Source: JBHJGP01 sp050331695 | GTDB taxonomy: Bacteria > Pseudomonadota > Alphaproteobacteria > Geminicoccales > Geminicoccaceae | Length of the DNA: 64,000 nucleotides | Assembly (NCBI GenBank): GCA_050331695.1 | Contig: JBHJGP010000022.1 | Span: forward strand, 1 to 64,000 | Direction: 5' to 3' | Part shown: in pieces, positions 17,449-26,192 of the stretch | Position numbering within the stretch: position 1 is the first letter of the stretch | Layout of the letters: the number at the start of each line of letters is the position of its first letter | Position numbers and translations under genes: made by a program | The notes under the pieces: generated by a model | Database searches by the model: none | What the model was told of the DNA's origin: nothing | The model's input: the letters and a program-made list of their open reading frames with translations, nothing else

Positions 17449-18525
17449 TCAGCCCTTCACCATGTGGGTTTCGACCGACAGGATCATCGGCAGATGCTGG
17501 GCGAGGCACCGCCAGCTCTCACCCTCATCCGCGCTGCCGTAGAGCGCGCCGGTATTGGTGCCGAAGTAAACGCCGGCCGGCTCCAGCCGATCGGTCGCCA
17601 TCGCCTTGCGCAGCACGCATAAGAAAGCGTTGTCCTGGGGCAGGCCCTGTCTCAGATCCTGCCAGGTCTCACCGCCGTCGCGGGTCCTCCAGACGGCGGT
17701 TTTGGCGTCCGGCACGTAGCGGCCGGCGCTGTCGCCGTTGAGCGGCAGGAGGAACAGAACGTCCGGGTCCGAAGGGTGGGCAGCGGCGGGAAAGCCGAAG
17801 GAAGACGGCAAGCCCGCCTCGATGCTGTGCCACGCCTGGCCGCCATCGTCGCTTCGGTACATGCCGCAGTGATTTTGCTGATACAGCCGGTCGGGCATGC
17901 CCGGTGCCATCACCAGGCAGTGGACACATTGGCCATATTCCGGATAGCGCATGTCCTCGGGCATGAAATCGGCCCGGGTGCCGCGGTTGCGTGGCTGCCA
18001 ACTGGCGCCGCCATCGCTCGTGTGAAACACGCCGGCGGCTGAGATGCCGACCCAGATTTGATCCGGATCCTCGGGATGGGTGATCAGCGAGTGGAGGATC
18101 AGCCCGGCGCCGCCCGGTTGCCAATGGTCTCGTGAGGGATGATCGCGCAGCCCCGTCAGATGCTGCCAGCGCTCGCCATCGTCCTCACTGACGAACAGGC
18201 CCGCCGGTTGCACGCCGGCATAGAGCTTGCCGTTCGATCGGGCGAAACTCCACACCGCGCGGACGGCCTCGTCATCCTTGCCGTAGCTGAGGCCCTCGGC
18301 GCCGTTCTCCCAGGTTTCGCCCAGATCATCCGAGCGCCAGATCTGCGCGCCCACCCAGCCGCTGCCGCCGCCCGCATAGAACCTGCCGGTCTTGGGATCG
18401 GCGATCACGTGGTTGATCGGTTGGTGATCGCAATAGGGTCCGCGGAGCTGGAAGCTGGCCCGGTCCCCACCGCTTTCCAGGATGAAGACGCCTTTGTTGG
18501 TTCCAAGCAGGACGAGGAGTTTCAC
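17449..18525 (-). CDS. BNR/Asp-box beta-propeller protein
   Basis: The 358-residue protein contains several Asp-box repeats: RSDDLGETWENG, SEDDGERWQHL, TSDGGASWQP, RSDDGGQAWHSI, RTRDGGETWQDL and SADEGESWRCL. These mark sialidase-like or photosystem assembly (YCF48)-type beta-propellers. There is no signal peptide (MKLLVLLGTNKGVFILESGG), and catalytic sialidase arginines are not evident, so it is probably a cytoplasmic propeller of unknown role. It is a single-gene unit. Confidence 0.8.
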   Translation of the reverse strand: MKLLVLLGTNKGVFILESGGDRASFQLRGPYCDHQPINHVIADPKTGRFYAGGGSGWVGAQIWRSDDLGETWENGAEGLSYGKDDEAVRAVWSFARSNGKLYAGVQPAGLFVSEDDGERWQHLTGLRDHPSRDHWQPGGAGLILHSLITHPEDPDQIWVGISAAGVFHTSDGGASWQPRNRGTRADFMPEDMRYPEYGQCVHCLVMAPGMPDRLYQQNHCGMYRSDDGGQAWHSIEAGLPSSFGFPAAAHPSDPDVLFLLPLNGDSAGRYVPDAKTAVWRTRDGGETWQDLRQGLPQDNAFLCVLRKAMATDRLEPAGVYFGTNTGALYGSADEGESWRCLAQHLPMILSVETHMVKG

Positions 18526-18754
18526 GAGTATTCCTCCCGTTTCTGGCGTCGCTTTGAGGCATGTTCTATCCTATCACCGGTGCGGGGCGCCGGCTCGTCG
18601 TATTTATGTTTATATCAACCTTTAGCGATCCTGTCAAAGGCTCGAGGGGGCAAGGCCAATGTCGATCAGATAAAGAAACCGGCCCTGGGCGTTTGCACGT
18701 CCCCGCACTAAAACGCCCTGAGCTACGGCGGCCACCACCGAACGGAGGATCTCC

Positions 18755-19852
18755 TTGTCGATTTCAACCATCGCCATCATCGGCGCGGGCACCATGGGCA
18801 CCGGCATCGCCACCGCCAGCGCGGCCCATGGCATGGCCGTGATCCTCCTGGACGAAACCGAGGCCGCGACCAAGCGGGCGATCGAGACAGCCGCGACCTT
18901 CTACGACCGGTCGGTCGAGAAGGGACGCATGGGCGAAAGCGACGCGACCGCCGCCAAAGAACGGCTGACATCCGCCGCCGATCTCGCCGATGTCGCGCCC
19001 GCCGACGTCGTCATCGAGGCTGTGTTTGAGGATTTTTCGCTCAAGGCGTCCTTGTTCGAAAAACTGAACGACGTCGTTCGCGATGATACGCTGGTCGCCA
19101 CCAACACGAGCTGCTTGCGGGTGAGCGATCTCGCCGGCCATCTGACTGATCCCTCCCGCTTTCTGGGCCTGCACTATTTCAGCCCGGCCCAGATCAATCC
19201 GCTGGTGGAAGTGGTCAAGGGCGAGCGCACCAGCGAGGCCACGATTGCAACCGCCCTCGCCTTCTGCCGGGCCACCGGCAAGGATCCGCTCACCTGCGAG
19301 GACCAGTACGGTTTCGCCATCAACCGGTTTTTCTGTCCCTACACCAACGAAGCGGCCCATGCTCTCGATCAGGAGCTGGGCAACACCGCCGACATCGATC
19401 TGATCGCCAAGGAGGCGCTCGGGGTCGCCGCCGGCCCGTTCCAGGTCATGAACCTGATCAAGCCCCGCATTAACCTCCATGCGATCCGCAATCTGGAACC
19501 GCTCGGCGCCTTCTACGCGCCGGCCCGTTCGATGGTCGCCACCGGCGAGGCCAACGAAAGCTGGGAGATCGGTGAACCCTCGGGGCCGGAGGCCGCGGCG
19601 CAAAAAGCGATCGCCGACCGCCTGAGGGCCGGTGTGTTCCTGCCGGTTCTCCAATCCCTGGACGAGGCGGTCGCGGCGCCGGCGGATATCGACCGGGGTG
19701 CGCGGGCCGCTCTCAAATTCGGCCGTCCGCCCTGCGCGCTGATGGACGAATTGGGCCGCGACGAGGTTCTCCGGATCATCGAGCCGGCCTGCAAGAGCTT
19801 CATGATCAAGGTGCCGGCCGCGATCGACCGGGTGGGTGAGCTTGTCGACTGA
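18755..19852 (+). CDS. 3-hydroxyacyl-CoA dehydrogenase family protein
   Basis: The 365-residue protein starts at a TTG with GGAGGA upstream. It has the NAD fold IAIIGAGTMGTGIATASA, VVIEAVFEDFSLKASLF, ATNTSCLRVSDLA with the active Ser/Thr region, and the catalytic FLGLHYFSPAQINPLVEVV His-Glu segment, then a C-terminal dimer domain with GFAINRFFCPYTNEA. It should oxidise 3-hydroxyacyl-CoA with NAD in beta-oxidation or butanoate metabolism. It is shorter than the FadB multifunctional enzymes and has no enoyl hydratase part. The MOSC gene overlaps its end by 17 nt. Confidence 0.9.
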   Translation: MSISTIAIIGAGTMGTGIATASAAHGMAVILLDETEAATKRAIETAATFYDRSVEKGRMGESDATAAKERLTSAADLADVAPADVVIEAVFEDFSLKASLFEKLNDVVRDDTLVATNTSCLRVSDLAGHLTDPSRFLGLHYFSPAQINPLVEVVKGERTSEATIATALAFCRATGKDPLTCEDQYGFAINRFFCPYTNEAAHALDQELGNTADIDLIAKEALGVAAGPFQVMNLIKPRINLHAIRNLEPLGAFYAPARSMVATGEANESWEIGEPSGPEAAAQKAIADRLRAGVFLPVLQSLDEAVAAPADIDRGARAALKFGRPPCALMDELGRDEVLRIIEPACKSFMIKVPAAIDRVGELVD

Positions 19853-20732
19853 TTTTTTGTCTTCCGCTTCTCCGCCTGCCAGCGCGTCCGTACGCGCGCT
19901 TTACATCTACCCGCTGAAGGGTGGTGCCGCGGTTGATCTTGAGGCGACTGAGGTGGGGCCGAGAGGGTTCGCCTATGACCGCAACTGGATGCTGGTCACC
20001 GCGGACGGCCGCTTTCTGACCCAGCGAGAAATTCCCTGGCTGGCGCTGATCGAAAGCCGGATCGGCGACGGCGAGATCCGCTTCCGTTTCGGCGACGAGC
20101 TCCACTCTCTCCCGCTGAACCTGGACGGCGAGCCGATGGCGGTTCGGATCTGGCGAAGTCAGGTCACTGCGTCCCGGCAGAGCGCTTCCTTGGATCAAGG
20201 TCTCAGCACTTGGCTCGGCAGAGCTGTTCGTCTGGTCAAGTTCGGGCGCCATGCCCGCCGGCAACCCAACCCCGAACGGGCACCCCGGGGCAGCGAAATC
20301 GCTTTCCCGGACGGCTATCCGATCCTGGTGACGAACCTGACCAGCCTGGACCGGCTCAACGAACGGCTGATGGAGCGAGGTTCGGCGCCCGTGCCGATGA
20401 ACCGCTTTCGACCCAATCTGGTGATCGAAGGCGCACAGGCTTTCGCTGAAGAACGTTTTTGTCAGCTAAGGCACGGCGAAAATCGGCTGTTGCTGGTGAA
20501 GCCCTGTGACCGATGTGTCGTTACCACCATCGACCAGCGCACGGCCGAGAAAACGGACGGCGAACCGATCGCGACCTTGAAACGATTCTTGCGTCACCCG
20601 GAGCTTGGCCCCTGTTTCGGCCATAACGCGGTGCCGGATCCGAACAGCGTTTCGTTCCAGATGCGGAAAGGCGACGCCCTCACCTTTGCTGGCGCCCGGG
20701 AGCGATGCTGGCTTGACGATTTGACGGCCTGA
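19836..20732 (+). CDS. MOSC domain protein, YcbX-like
   Basis: The 298-residue protein starts at GTG 19836, overlapping the previous gene by 17 nt. Residues 15-120 form the MOSC N-terminal beta-barrel (ALYIYPLKGGAAVDL, YDRNWMLVTADGRFLTQRE), and the MOSC domain follows with FRPNLVIEG, and KPCDRCVVTTIDQRTAEK holding the molybdenum-sulfide-binding cysteine. YcbX-type proteins use a molybdenum cofactor to reduce N-hydroxylated compounds. No ferredoxin domain is attached, unlike E. coli YcbX. Confidence 0.9.
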   Translation: MSLSTDFLSSASPPASASVRALYIYPLKGGAAVDLEATEVGPRGFAYDRNWMLVTADGRFLTQREIPWLALIESRIGDGEIRFRFGDELHSLPLNLDGEPMAVRIWRSQVTASRQSASLDQGLSTWLGRAVRLVKFGRHARRQPNPERAPRGSEIAFPDGYPILVTNLTSLDRLNERLMERGSAPVPMNRFRPNLVIEGAQAFAEERFCQLRHGENRLLLVKPCDRCVVTTIDQRTAEKTDGEPIATLKRFLRHPELGPCFGHNAVPDPNSVSFQMRKGDALTFAGARERCWLDDLTA

Positions 20733-21449
20733 TCAACAGGCGGGCATGAGTGGGCCCCGCCGCGGTTAATCGCTCGGACGGGGCCCGGTTGTCATAGGCG
20801 AGGCGGGTTTGACCTCGCTCCTTAGCCCGAAAACGTAGAGCTCGGCGGCCCTCAGGTCCGCGGGCATTGTCGTGTCTGTCGGATTGTCTGGTCCCGTCTC
20901 AAAACGCCTTACGCTGATCGACCTTGCATCGACCGCTCCGACGCTCGCCTCGAGCCTGCCCCGAGACAGGCCACTCGCCTTCTGAAACGGGTGCCCCTAG
21001 CCGATGGCGGGGCTGGAAAATCGGTCGGGTGGTTCCATCGCTCTCGCGACCCTCCCGTTGGCATCGCTGCGCCTGCCCGCAGCCGGCTTGGCTCGATACA
21101 TCCGCGCTTTCGGGTCTTATGAAGCGTGGCGCTCGTCCGGTGTCCAGCCGGGCACTTAGCTCACGCTTTTCGCGCGTCTTCGAACCGTCTTTTTCCATAG
21201 CACGGGTGTGGCAACCTGTCGATTGCAGACTGCACGGTTTGCCCGCCCTTGGATTGCTCGCCCGAGGTGATGTTTTCGAACGAATCTCGAGATTTGAGGG
21301 GTGAGCTGTGAAGGTGATGGGTCCCCCCCTGTCCACGATGTTGCATCCAAGCCGTGGTTGTTTCGCGTATGGCTGGACAAGAGCATCAATATTTTGGGAA
21401 GCGATGGGCCGGATGACCAAACCGTAACTTACTGTTTGGAGAAATCCCC
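20733..21449. other. 717 nt stretch without a recognised gene
   Basis: Both strands carry open frames of 127 (plus, 20924-21304) and 174 codons (minus, 20899-21420), but neither has a ribosome site, recognisable domain or natural protein composition, so I do not call them genes. Only one clear dyad (20752-20786) is seen. A structured RNA or a decayed gene are possible; I could not match tmRNA, 6S or RNase P landmarks. Confidence 0.5.
20752..20786. repeat. Inverted repeat, 8 bp GC arms
   Basis: GGGCCCCG (20752-20759) pairs with CGGGGCCC (20779-20786) across 19 nt, 19 nt past the MOSC gene stop. There is no T-tract, so it is a hairpin or partial terminator rather than a clear intrinsic terminator. 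Confidence 0.5.
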
Positions 21450-22403
21450 ATGGACGACCTTGCGCTCACCCTTTCCGCCCCTTTCGTGGCGGCGAGAACC
21501 GAGATCGACGACGCCTTCACCCACGGTTTCGTCAGCCGCACCGAGGCTGACGGGCTGATCGCCGCCGAAGCGTTCATCGACGACAACGCCCGGCAGCTGG
21601 CCCTGGACTTTCCGGGGCAGATTCTTGCGGTCGTGGTCGATGACAGCGTCGCCGGCGGCTTTGCCATCTACCCCGCGGCTACCGTGTTCGAGGCCGATTG
21701 CCTGGCCGAGCGGTTCGGCGACGGCGCGCCCCACATCGTCTTCGACCCCAACACCGGATCCGGCGTTCCGCCCCGAGCCCCCGCCTCGGACGCCGATCTC
21801 CAGGCGATGCTGGTTCGCCTCCAGGCCTTTTTGGACGACAAGCCGGTCAAGCCGGCGACTGGGCCGGACGATGATGACAAAGGGCCGGCCATTAAGCCCG
21901 GCGACTTGGAAAAACTCATCAGCGACGCCGCGGTGCAGGCCGGTGAGAATGCGATATTGACCATCTCATGCCCGGAAACGGTGCGGAGCCAGCCCTATAC
22001 GGGCTGCTTCGTCAAGGCCGGCAAGGGGGTCGCCTTCGGCCGCTTTCTGATCGATTCCGGCAGCCAGGTCTCGGTGATTACGGAAGGGACGCTGAAGCGC
22101 GTCATGGCCGCCGGCGGCAAACCGACCAAGCTGAAACCGCTCAAGGTCGGCGGTATCGGCGGCACCACGACGGTTCAGCGCTATTCCGGCATCACCATGC
22201 GCTTCGTTCGAGACGACGGCAAAGGCGGCAAGGAATATGTGAATTGCGACCAGCCCGTCATCATCGGCCCGGCGAACATCATCGGCACGGATCAGCTGAT
22301 GAAGACCGGCAGCGTCATGGTCTGGGACCCGACCAACGGGACCGTCGAAGTCAACCCCCGACCCGTTAAGGCGGCGCCTGGAAAGGCGACCAAACCCAAA
22401 TAG
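21450..22403 (+). CDS. Retropepsin-like aspartic protease domain protein
   Basis: The 317-residue protein has an acidic N-terminal half of no known family and a C-terminal half (about 190-300) with FGRFLIDSGSQVSVIT, the strand-Asp-Ser/Thr-Gly layout of retropepsin-type aspartic proteases, followed by a flap-like KPLKVGGIGGTTTVQR and a late NIIGTDQLMKTG matching the IIG[TN]D motif. Single-lobe enzymes of this kind act as homodimers. No signal peptide is visible, so it is probably cytoplasmic. It is a single gene with a strong terminator. Protease activity is inferred. Confidence 0.68.
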   Translation: MDDLALTLSAPFVAARTEIDDAFTHGFVSRTEADGLIAAEAFIDDNARQLALDFPGQILAVVVDDSVAGGFAIYPAATVFEADCLAERFGDGAPHIVFDPNTGSGVPPRAPASDADLQAMLVRLQAFLDDKPVKPATGPDDDDKGPAIKPGDLEKLISDAAVQAGENAILTISCPETVRSQPYTGCFVKAGKGVAFGRFLIDSGSQVSVITEGTLKRVMAAGGKPTKLKPLKVGGIGGTTTVQRYSGITMRFVRDDGKGGKEYVNCDQPVIIGPANIIGTDQLMKTGSVMVWDPTNGTVEVNPRPVKAAPGKATKPK

Positions 22404-22413
22404 GTGAGCCGAC

Positions 22414-22444
22414 GGCGATGGGGCTCGCCCCATCGCCTTTTTTT
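22414..22444 (+). terminator. Intrinsic terminator after the retropepsin-like gene
   Basis: GGCGATGGGG (22414-22423) and CCCCATCGCC (22428-22437) form a perfect 10 bp stem with a CTCG loop, followed by seven T. Confidence 0.92.
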
Positions 22445-22487
22445 GTCTGTCAATCGCACTGTCAGACGGTTCCGGCCCGACGATTGC

Positions 22488-22952
22488 TTAGGTCAAGTGT
22501 GCCGTTAGGTGATCGAGCACCTGACCCCAGCCTTCCTCGTGCGACGCTCGGCTCTCTTCGCTGGCGAAGGCGCTCTGGCGAAAACTGATGCGCGTGCCGC
22601 CGTTCTGCTCGGTCAGGTGCACGGTGATCCGCGTGTCACGCTCCACCTCGCCGGCCTCGTTCTCCCAGCCATGGGTGAAAACCAGCCGTTCCGGCTCGAC
22701 CAGCTCCTCGAAAATGCCGCGCAGCCAGAAATCAGTGCCTTTGTGGTGGCGAAAGCAGCACCGGTACGACCCCCCTTCCCTGACGTCGAACTGCGGATCG
22801 ACCAGGCTGCAGTCGCCCGGAAAAAACCATTCCGACAGTTGGTCGGGATCGGTCCAGGCGCGCCAGACCCGGTTCCTTGGCGCCTTCACGTCCCGTGTCA
22901 GCGTCAACTCCAGCTTTTGAGTTTCGTCAACTCGATCAACCGTCGTCGCCAT
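22488..22952 (-). CDS. SRPBCC (AHSA1-type) domain protein
   Basis: The protein from ATG 22952 has the AHSA1/START fold markers: LTRDVKAPRNRVWRAWTDPD, EWFFPGDCSLVDPQFDVREG, then FEELVEPERLVFTHGWEN and a closing GWGQVLDHLTAHL. The longer open frame upstream is the shadow of the ArsR gene. Such proteins are small-molecule or lipid-binding modules and are often cotranscribed with an ArsR repressor, exactly as here (17 nt overlap). Confidence 0.88.
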   Translation of the reverse strand: MATTVDRVDETQKLELTLTRDVKAPRNRVWRAWTDPDQLSEWFFPGDCSLVDPQFDVREGGSYRCCFRHHKGTDFWLRGIFEELVEPERLVFTHGWENEAGEVERDTRITVHLTEQNGGTRISFRQSAFASEESRASHEEGWGQVLDHLTAHLT

Positions 22953-23286
22953 CGGTTTCCTCCTCGGACCGTTCCAGAAAGGCCTCCAAACGATCGAACC
23001 GTGTCTGCCAAAGCGCCTTCTGCTCGGCGATCCAGGACCCGGCATCGGACAAGACCGCTGTCTCGACCTCACAGGTCCGAACCCTGCCCTTCTTGGTCGA
23101 GCGCACCAGCCCGCTCTCCTCGAGATCGCGCAAATGCTGAACCACCGTCGGTAGGGCCATGGACAGCGGTTTCGCCAGTTCACTGACCGAGGCCGGTCCG
23201 CGAATCAGCCGCTTGACAATTCCCCGTCGGGTGGGATCCGCGAGCGCATGAAAGATACGGTCGAGATGCTCCGTTTGGTTAGCCAT
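22936..23286 (-). CDS. ArsR family transcriptional regulator
   Basis: The 116-residue winged-helix protein reads LDRIFHALADPTRRGIVKRL, LAKPLSMALPTVVQHLRDLEESGLV and TKKGRVRTCEV, the usual ArsR/SmtB recognition and wing segments. It lacks the metal-binding cysteine pair of ArsR proper (no ELCVCDL motif), so it belongs to the group paired with SRPBCC genes, which likely respond to something other than metals. It is the first gene of the pair and probably autoregulates. Confidence 0.9.
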   Translation of the reverse strand: MANQTEHLDRIFHALADPTRRGIVKRLIRGPASVSELAKPLSMALPTVVQHLRDLEESGLVRSTKKGRVRTCEVETAVLSDAGSWIAEQKALWQTRFDRLEAFLERSEEETDGDDG

Positions 23287-23475
23287 ATGCCTAAGTATCT
23301 TATACCCGAGACCAGTGCAAGGAAAACTTAGCTATCCGACTTAGTTTTAGTTGCCTGGACAGTGCAGCTCAACCTCATGTCGTCAGTGACCATATCCACA
23401 GTTTCGTCGAGAAATGTCATGTATGCGTACTGGCTTGGTCAATAGTGACCAAATACCTTGAGGAGGAGCGTCAAT

Positions 23476-23796
23476 ATGGCTCTAGAGATGCAACAAGTGC
23501 ACATCCCCATGGAGATCACCGTCAACTCGAAAGAACGTGAGACCCGAAGCGCAATTTTCAGCGCCACTGTCCAGAAAGCGGAGGCGATGTTGAAGGGCTT
23601 CAATATCCGCTACACCAACGGCGATCACCACATCCTTGAACAGGAAATCGACCTGGACACCCGCATCGTCGGCAATACGGTCGAGGTGTCGGCTGATTTC
23701 CTGCTGCGGGACGGCTCCGGAAACATCGACGACCCCTATACCGGTTGGGTTCAGGCCGTCGTCATCGCCGACACCGCCGCCAATCCACAGACCTGA
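23476..23796 (+). CDS. Small conserved-looking protein of unknown function
   Basis: The 106-residue product has a strong ribosome site (AGGAGGAGCG) before ATG 23476. It reads MALEMQQVHIPMEITVNSKE and then alternates strand-forming and charged segments (ATVQKAEAMLKGFNIRYTN, SADFLLRDGSGNIDD, GWVQAVVIADT), suggesting a small beta-sandwich. No signal peptide or cysteine. I do not recognise a named family. It has its own hairpin downstream and converges with parB. Confidence 0.72.
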   Translation: MALEMQQVHIPMEITVNSKERETRSAIFSATVQKAEAMLKGFNIRYTNGDHHILEQEIDLDTRIVGNTVEVSADFLLRDGSGNIDDPYTGWVQAVVIADTAANPQT

Positions 23797-23809
23797 TTTT
23801 TGTTTGTTG

Positions 23810-23833
23810 GAGCCGGACACTGTCCGGCTCTTT
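23810..23833 (+). terminator. Putative terminator between convergent genes
   Basis: GAGCCGGACA and TGTCCGGCTC (23810-23830) form a near-perfect hairpin with a tight loop, followed by only three T. It lies between the small unknown gene and the convergent parB stop and may act weakly. Confidence 0.55.
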
Positions 23834-23863
23834 ACACGACCTCTGATGCTCTGCCTGTTTGGG

Positions 23864-24730
23864 CTAATTCCACAACCGCTTCAACAGACCGTCCAGTTGC
23901 TCCAAGGTGCTGTAGCTGATGGTGATCTGCCCGGTCTGGCCCTTGGTCTTAAGGCTTACCGGCAGGACCAGATGCTGGCTGAGGTCATGGGTCAGTGACT
24001 GGCTGTCGGGATCGTCTTGCCGGGCGGCTTTCCCGCGGCGGGGCCTCTTTTCGTTTTGAACCAGGGCCTCGGTCTGGCGCACCGAAAGGCCCTGAGCGAG
24101 GACTTTTTGCGCCAGCGCCGTCGCGTTTTCCGCGCTCAGCAAGGCCCGGGCGTGACCCGCGGTCAGGCGGCCATCTTTCACCATCGCCTGCACCGGCACC
24201 GGCAAGGCCAGGAGACGAAGCGTGTTGGCGATGTGGCTGCGGCTCTTGCCGATCAGTTGCGCCAGCGCCTCCTGGGTGTGCCGGAACTCCTCCATAAGCC
24301 TTTGATATCCTTGGGCTTCTTCGATCATGTCCAGGTCGAGCCGCTGGACGTTTTCCAGAAGCGCCGCTTCCATGGCCTCGCCGTCGGAAAAAGTTCGGAC
24401 GATGACCGGGACCTCGGTGAGCCCCGCCATTTGCGCCGCTCGCCAGCGTCTTTCGCCGGCGATGATCTGGTAGCGTTCGCCGATATCGTCGGCTTTTCGG
24501 ACGAGAAGCGGCTGCAGCACCCCCCTCGCCTTGATCGATACCGCAAGCTCCTCCGTTTCCTCTTCGCGGAAGGTCGTTCGAGGCTGAAAGGGCGACGGTT
24601 CTAGAAATTCAATCGGCAGATCGCGGTAGCTGGAAGCGCCGCCTCCGTCGTCTTCCCCCAGTGATCCATCGGCAAGAAGGGCTGAAAGGCCCATGCCCAA
24701 GCCCCGTTTCTTCGTTCGTTCCGTGGTCAT
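23864..24730 (-). CDS. parB: Chromosome-partitioning protein ParB
   Basis: The 288-residue protein has the N-terminal KKRGLGMGLSALLADG (ParA-contacting segment), the ParB/Spo0J box with PFQPRTTF and IIAGERRWRAAQMAGL (CTP-binding, clamp-forming), a helix-turn-helix LAQLIGKSRSHIANTLRLL for parS, and a C-terminal dimer segment ending LEQLDGLLKRLWN. ParB loads at parS and slides to form the partition complex. The gene is 33 nt after parA, and a canonical parS is 3.3 kb away. Confidence 0.96.
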   Translation of the reverse strand: MTTERTKKRGLGMGLSALLADGSLGEDDGGGASSYRDLPIEFLEPSPFQPRTTFREEETEELAVSIKARGVLQPLLVRKADDIGERYQIIAGERRWRAAQMAGLTEVPVIVRTFSDGEAMEAALLENVQRLDLDMIEEAQGYQRLMEEFRHTQEALAQLIGKSRSHIANTLRLLALPVPVQAMVKDGRLTAGHARALLSAENATALAQKVLAQGLSVRQTEALVQNEKRPRRGKAARQDDPDSQSLTHDLSQHLVLPVSLKTKGQTGQITISYSTLEQLDGLLKRLWN

Positions 24731-24763
24731 GGTTGATCCGTTGCTGGGGCCATGGCGGGAAGA

Positions 24764-25564
24764 CTAGGCCGCTCGCCGGAGCCGGCCTTGCCGGTCGAGA
24801 AGTTCCCGGGCCAGGTGGCCGTAGGCGATGGCGCCGGCGCTCTGAACGTCGTAGACCGAGATCGGCATGCCGTGGGACGGGGCTTCGCTGATTCGGACAT
24901 TGCGGGGGATCATGGTTTCGAACACGCGCCCGCACATGAAGCCGCGCACGTCGGCGGCGACCTGGTCCGACAGATTGTTGAGCCGGTCATACATGGTCAG
25001 CAACACCCCCTCGATCTGCTGATGGTGATTGTGGGTCCGGCGGACACGGTCGATGCTGCGCAACAGCAGGCTCAGGCCCTCGAGAGCGAAAAATTCGCAT
25101 TGAAGGGGGACGAGTACGCTGTTTGCCGCGACCAGCGCGTTGACCGTGAGCATGCCCAGCGATGGCGGGCAGTCGATCAGCACGAAATCGAAGCCGTCCG
25201 TGTCGGCGAGCGCTTGCTTTAACCGCAAGAGGCGGTCCGCCTCGCTCACCAGTTCGACCTCGCCGGCCGACAGATCCACCGACGCGGCGATCAGGGAAAG
25301 CCGCTCGACGCTGGTGGCGAGAATGACATCCGCTGCCGTGGCCCGGCGCAGCAACAGATCGTAAGTCGTTGTTTTTCTTTGAGATTGTCCGATCCCCAGA
25401 TGGGTCGTGGCGTTCCCCTGGGGATCGAAATCGACGAGGAGGACGGTCTTTTTCGCCGCTGCCAAGGAGGCCGCGAGATTGACCGCCGTGGTCGTCTTGC
25501 CGACCCCGCCTTTCTGGTTGGCGATGGCGATGATGCGCGGCGGGCGGCGGTCCGTGTCAGCCAA
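24764..25564 (-). CDS. parA: Chromosome-partitioning ATPase ParA
   Basis: The 266-residue ATPase has the deviant Walker A NQKGGVGKTTTAVNLA, DFDPQGNATTHLG with the A' motif, and DCPPSLGMLTVNAL. ParA binds the nucleoid with ATP and drags ParB-bound origins apart. Its start overlaps the rsmG stop by 8 nt, and parB follows 33 nt downstream, giving the classical rsmG-parA-parB arrangement of alphaproteobacterial chromosomes. Confidence 0.96.
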   Translation of the reverse strand: MADTDRRPPRIIAIANQKGGVGKTTTAVNLAASLAAAKKTVLLVDFDPQGNATTHLGIGQSQRKTTTYDLLLRRATAADVILATSVERLSLIAASVDLSAGEVELVSEADRLLRLKQALADTDGFDFVLIDCPPSLGMLTVNALVAANSVLVPLQCEFFALEGLSLLLRSIDRVRRTHNHHQQIEGVLLTMYDRLNNLSDQVAADVRGFMCGRVFETMIPRNVRISEAPSHGMPISVYDVQSAGAIAYGHLARELLDRQGRLRRAA

Positions 25565-26192
25565 CCGGGTGAACTCCCGTGAGGCGCAGTACCGAAGCTT
25601 CCGGATCGGACAGGCTCGGGCTGCGATGAACCTGCATATGCCAGTGGCGGTGAGCCTCGGTCAATTCGCTTTCCGCCTGGCGTCCCTTGGGAAACAGATA
25701 GACGGTCCGCTCATGGCCGATCGGTCGAGCTAGCTTCAACAGCCGCTCCAGACTGGTGAGCGCCCGCGCCGTGATCAGATCATAGCCCTTCCCCGGATCG
25801 ATCTGTTCGATGCGCTGGCAGCGGACCGTCACCTCCGCGCCGGTGAGCCGCGCCGCTTCCCGCAAAAACGCGGCCTTTCGCTGATCCGCTTCGATCAAAT
25901 CGACCGGCCGGCGGCTGATGATGGCGAGAACCAGGCCCGGAAAGCCGGCGCCGCTGCCGAGATCGGCGATGGAGACGGCTTCCGGCGGGAGATGACCCAG
26001 CAGTTGGCCGCTGTCTAGCATGTGCCGGCGCCAGGGATCGTCGAGCGTGGTTTGAGCCACCAGGTTGATCTTGCGCTGCCATTTGACCAGGAGATTGAGG
26101 TAAGCCCCGAGCGCTTGGGTCTGGTCATTGGTAAGGTCGAGTCGTTCGGCGCAGGCCTCTGCGCTCAAGGGTTCACGGAATTGCTCGGCCAT
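25557..26192 (-). CDS. rsmG: 16S rRNA (guanine527-N7)-methyltransferase RsmG
   Basis: From ATG 26192 the 211-residue protein has LNLLVKWQRKINLVAQTT, the SAM-binding ADLGSGAGFPGLVLAI, and VTVRCQRIEQ and ITARALTSLERLL, all standard RsmG (GidB). It methylates G527 of 16S rRNA; loss gives low-level streptomycin resistance in other bacteria. The longer open frame upstream is the mnmG shadow. The gene overlaps the mnmG end by 28 nt and parA by 8 nt. Confidence 0.94.
   Translation of the reverse strand: MAEQFREPLSAEACAERLDLTNDQTQALGAYLNLLVKWQRKINLVAQTTLDDPWRRHMLDSGQLLGHLPPEAVSIADLGSGAGFPGLVLAIISRRPVDLIEADQRKAAFLREAARLTGAEVTVRCQRIEQIDPGKGYDLITARALTSLERLLKLARPIGHERTVYLFPKGRQAESELTEAHRHWHMQVHRSPSLSDPEASVLRLTGVHPVG

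Noticed and set aside
21170..21200. GGTTCGAA on the minus strand as a possible tRNA or tmRNA T-loop
   Set aside because: The surrounding bases do not form an acceptor or T stem and no CCA end is seen.
20899..21420. 174-codon minus-strand frame in the gene-free stretch
   Set aside because: Composition looks random (many Arg, Gln, Ser, Pro) and there is no start signal; kept only as a note.
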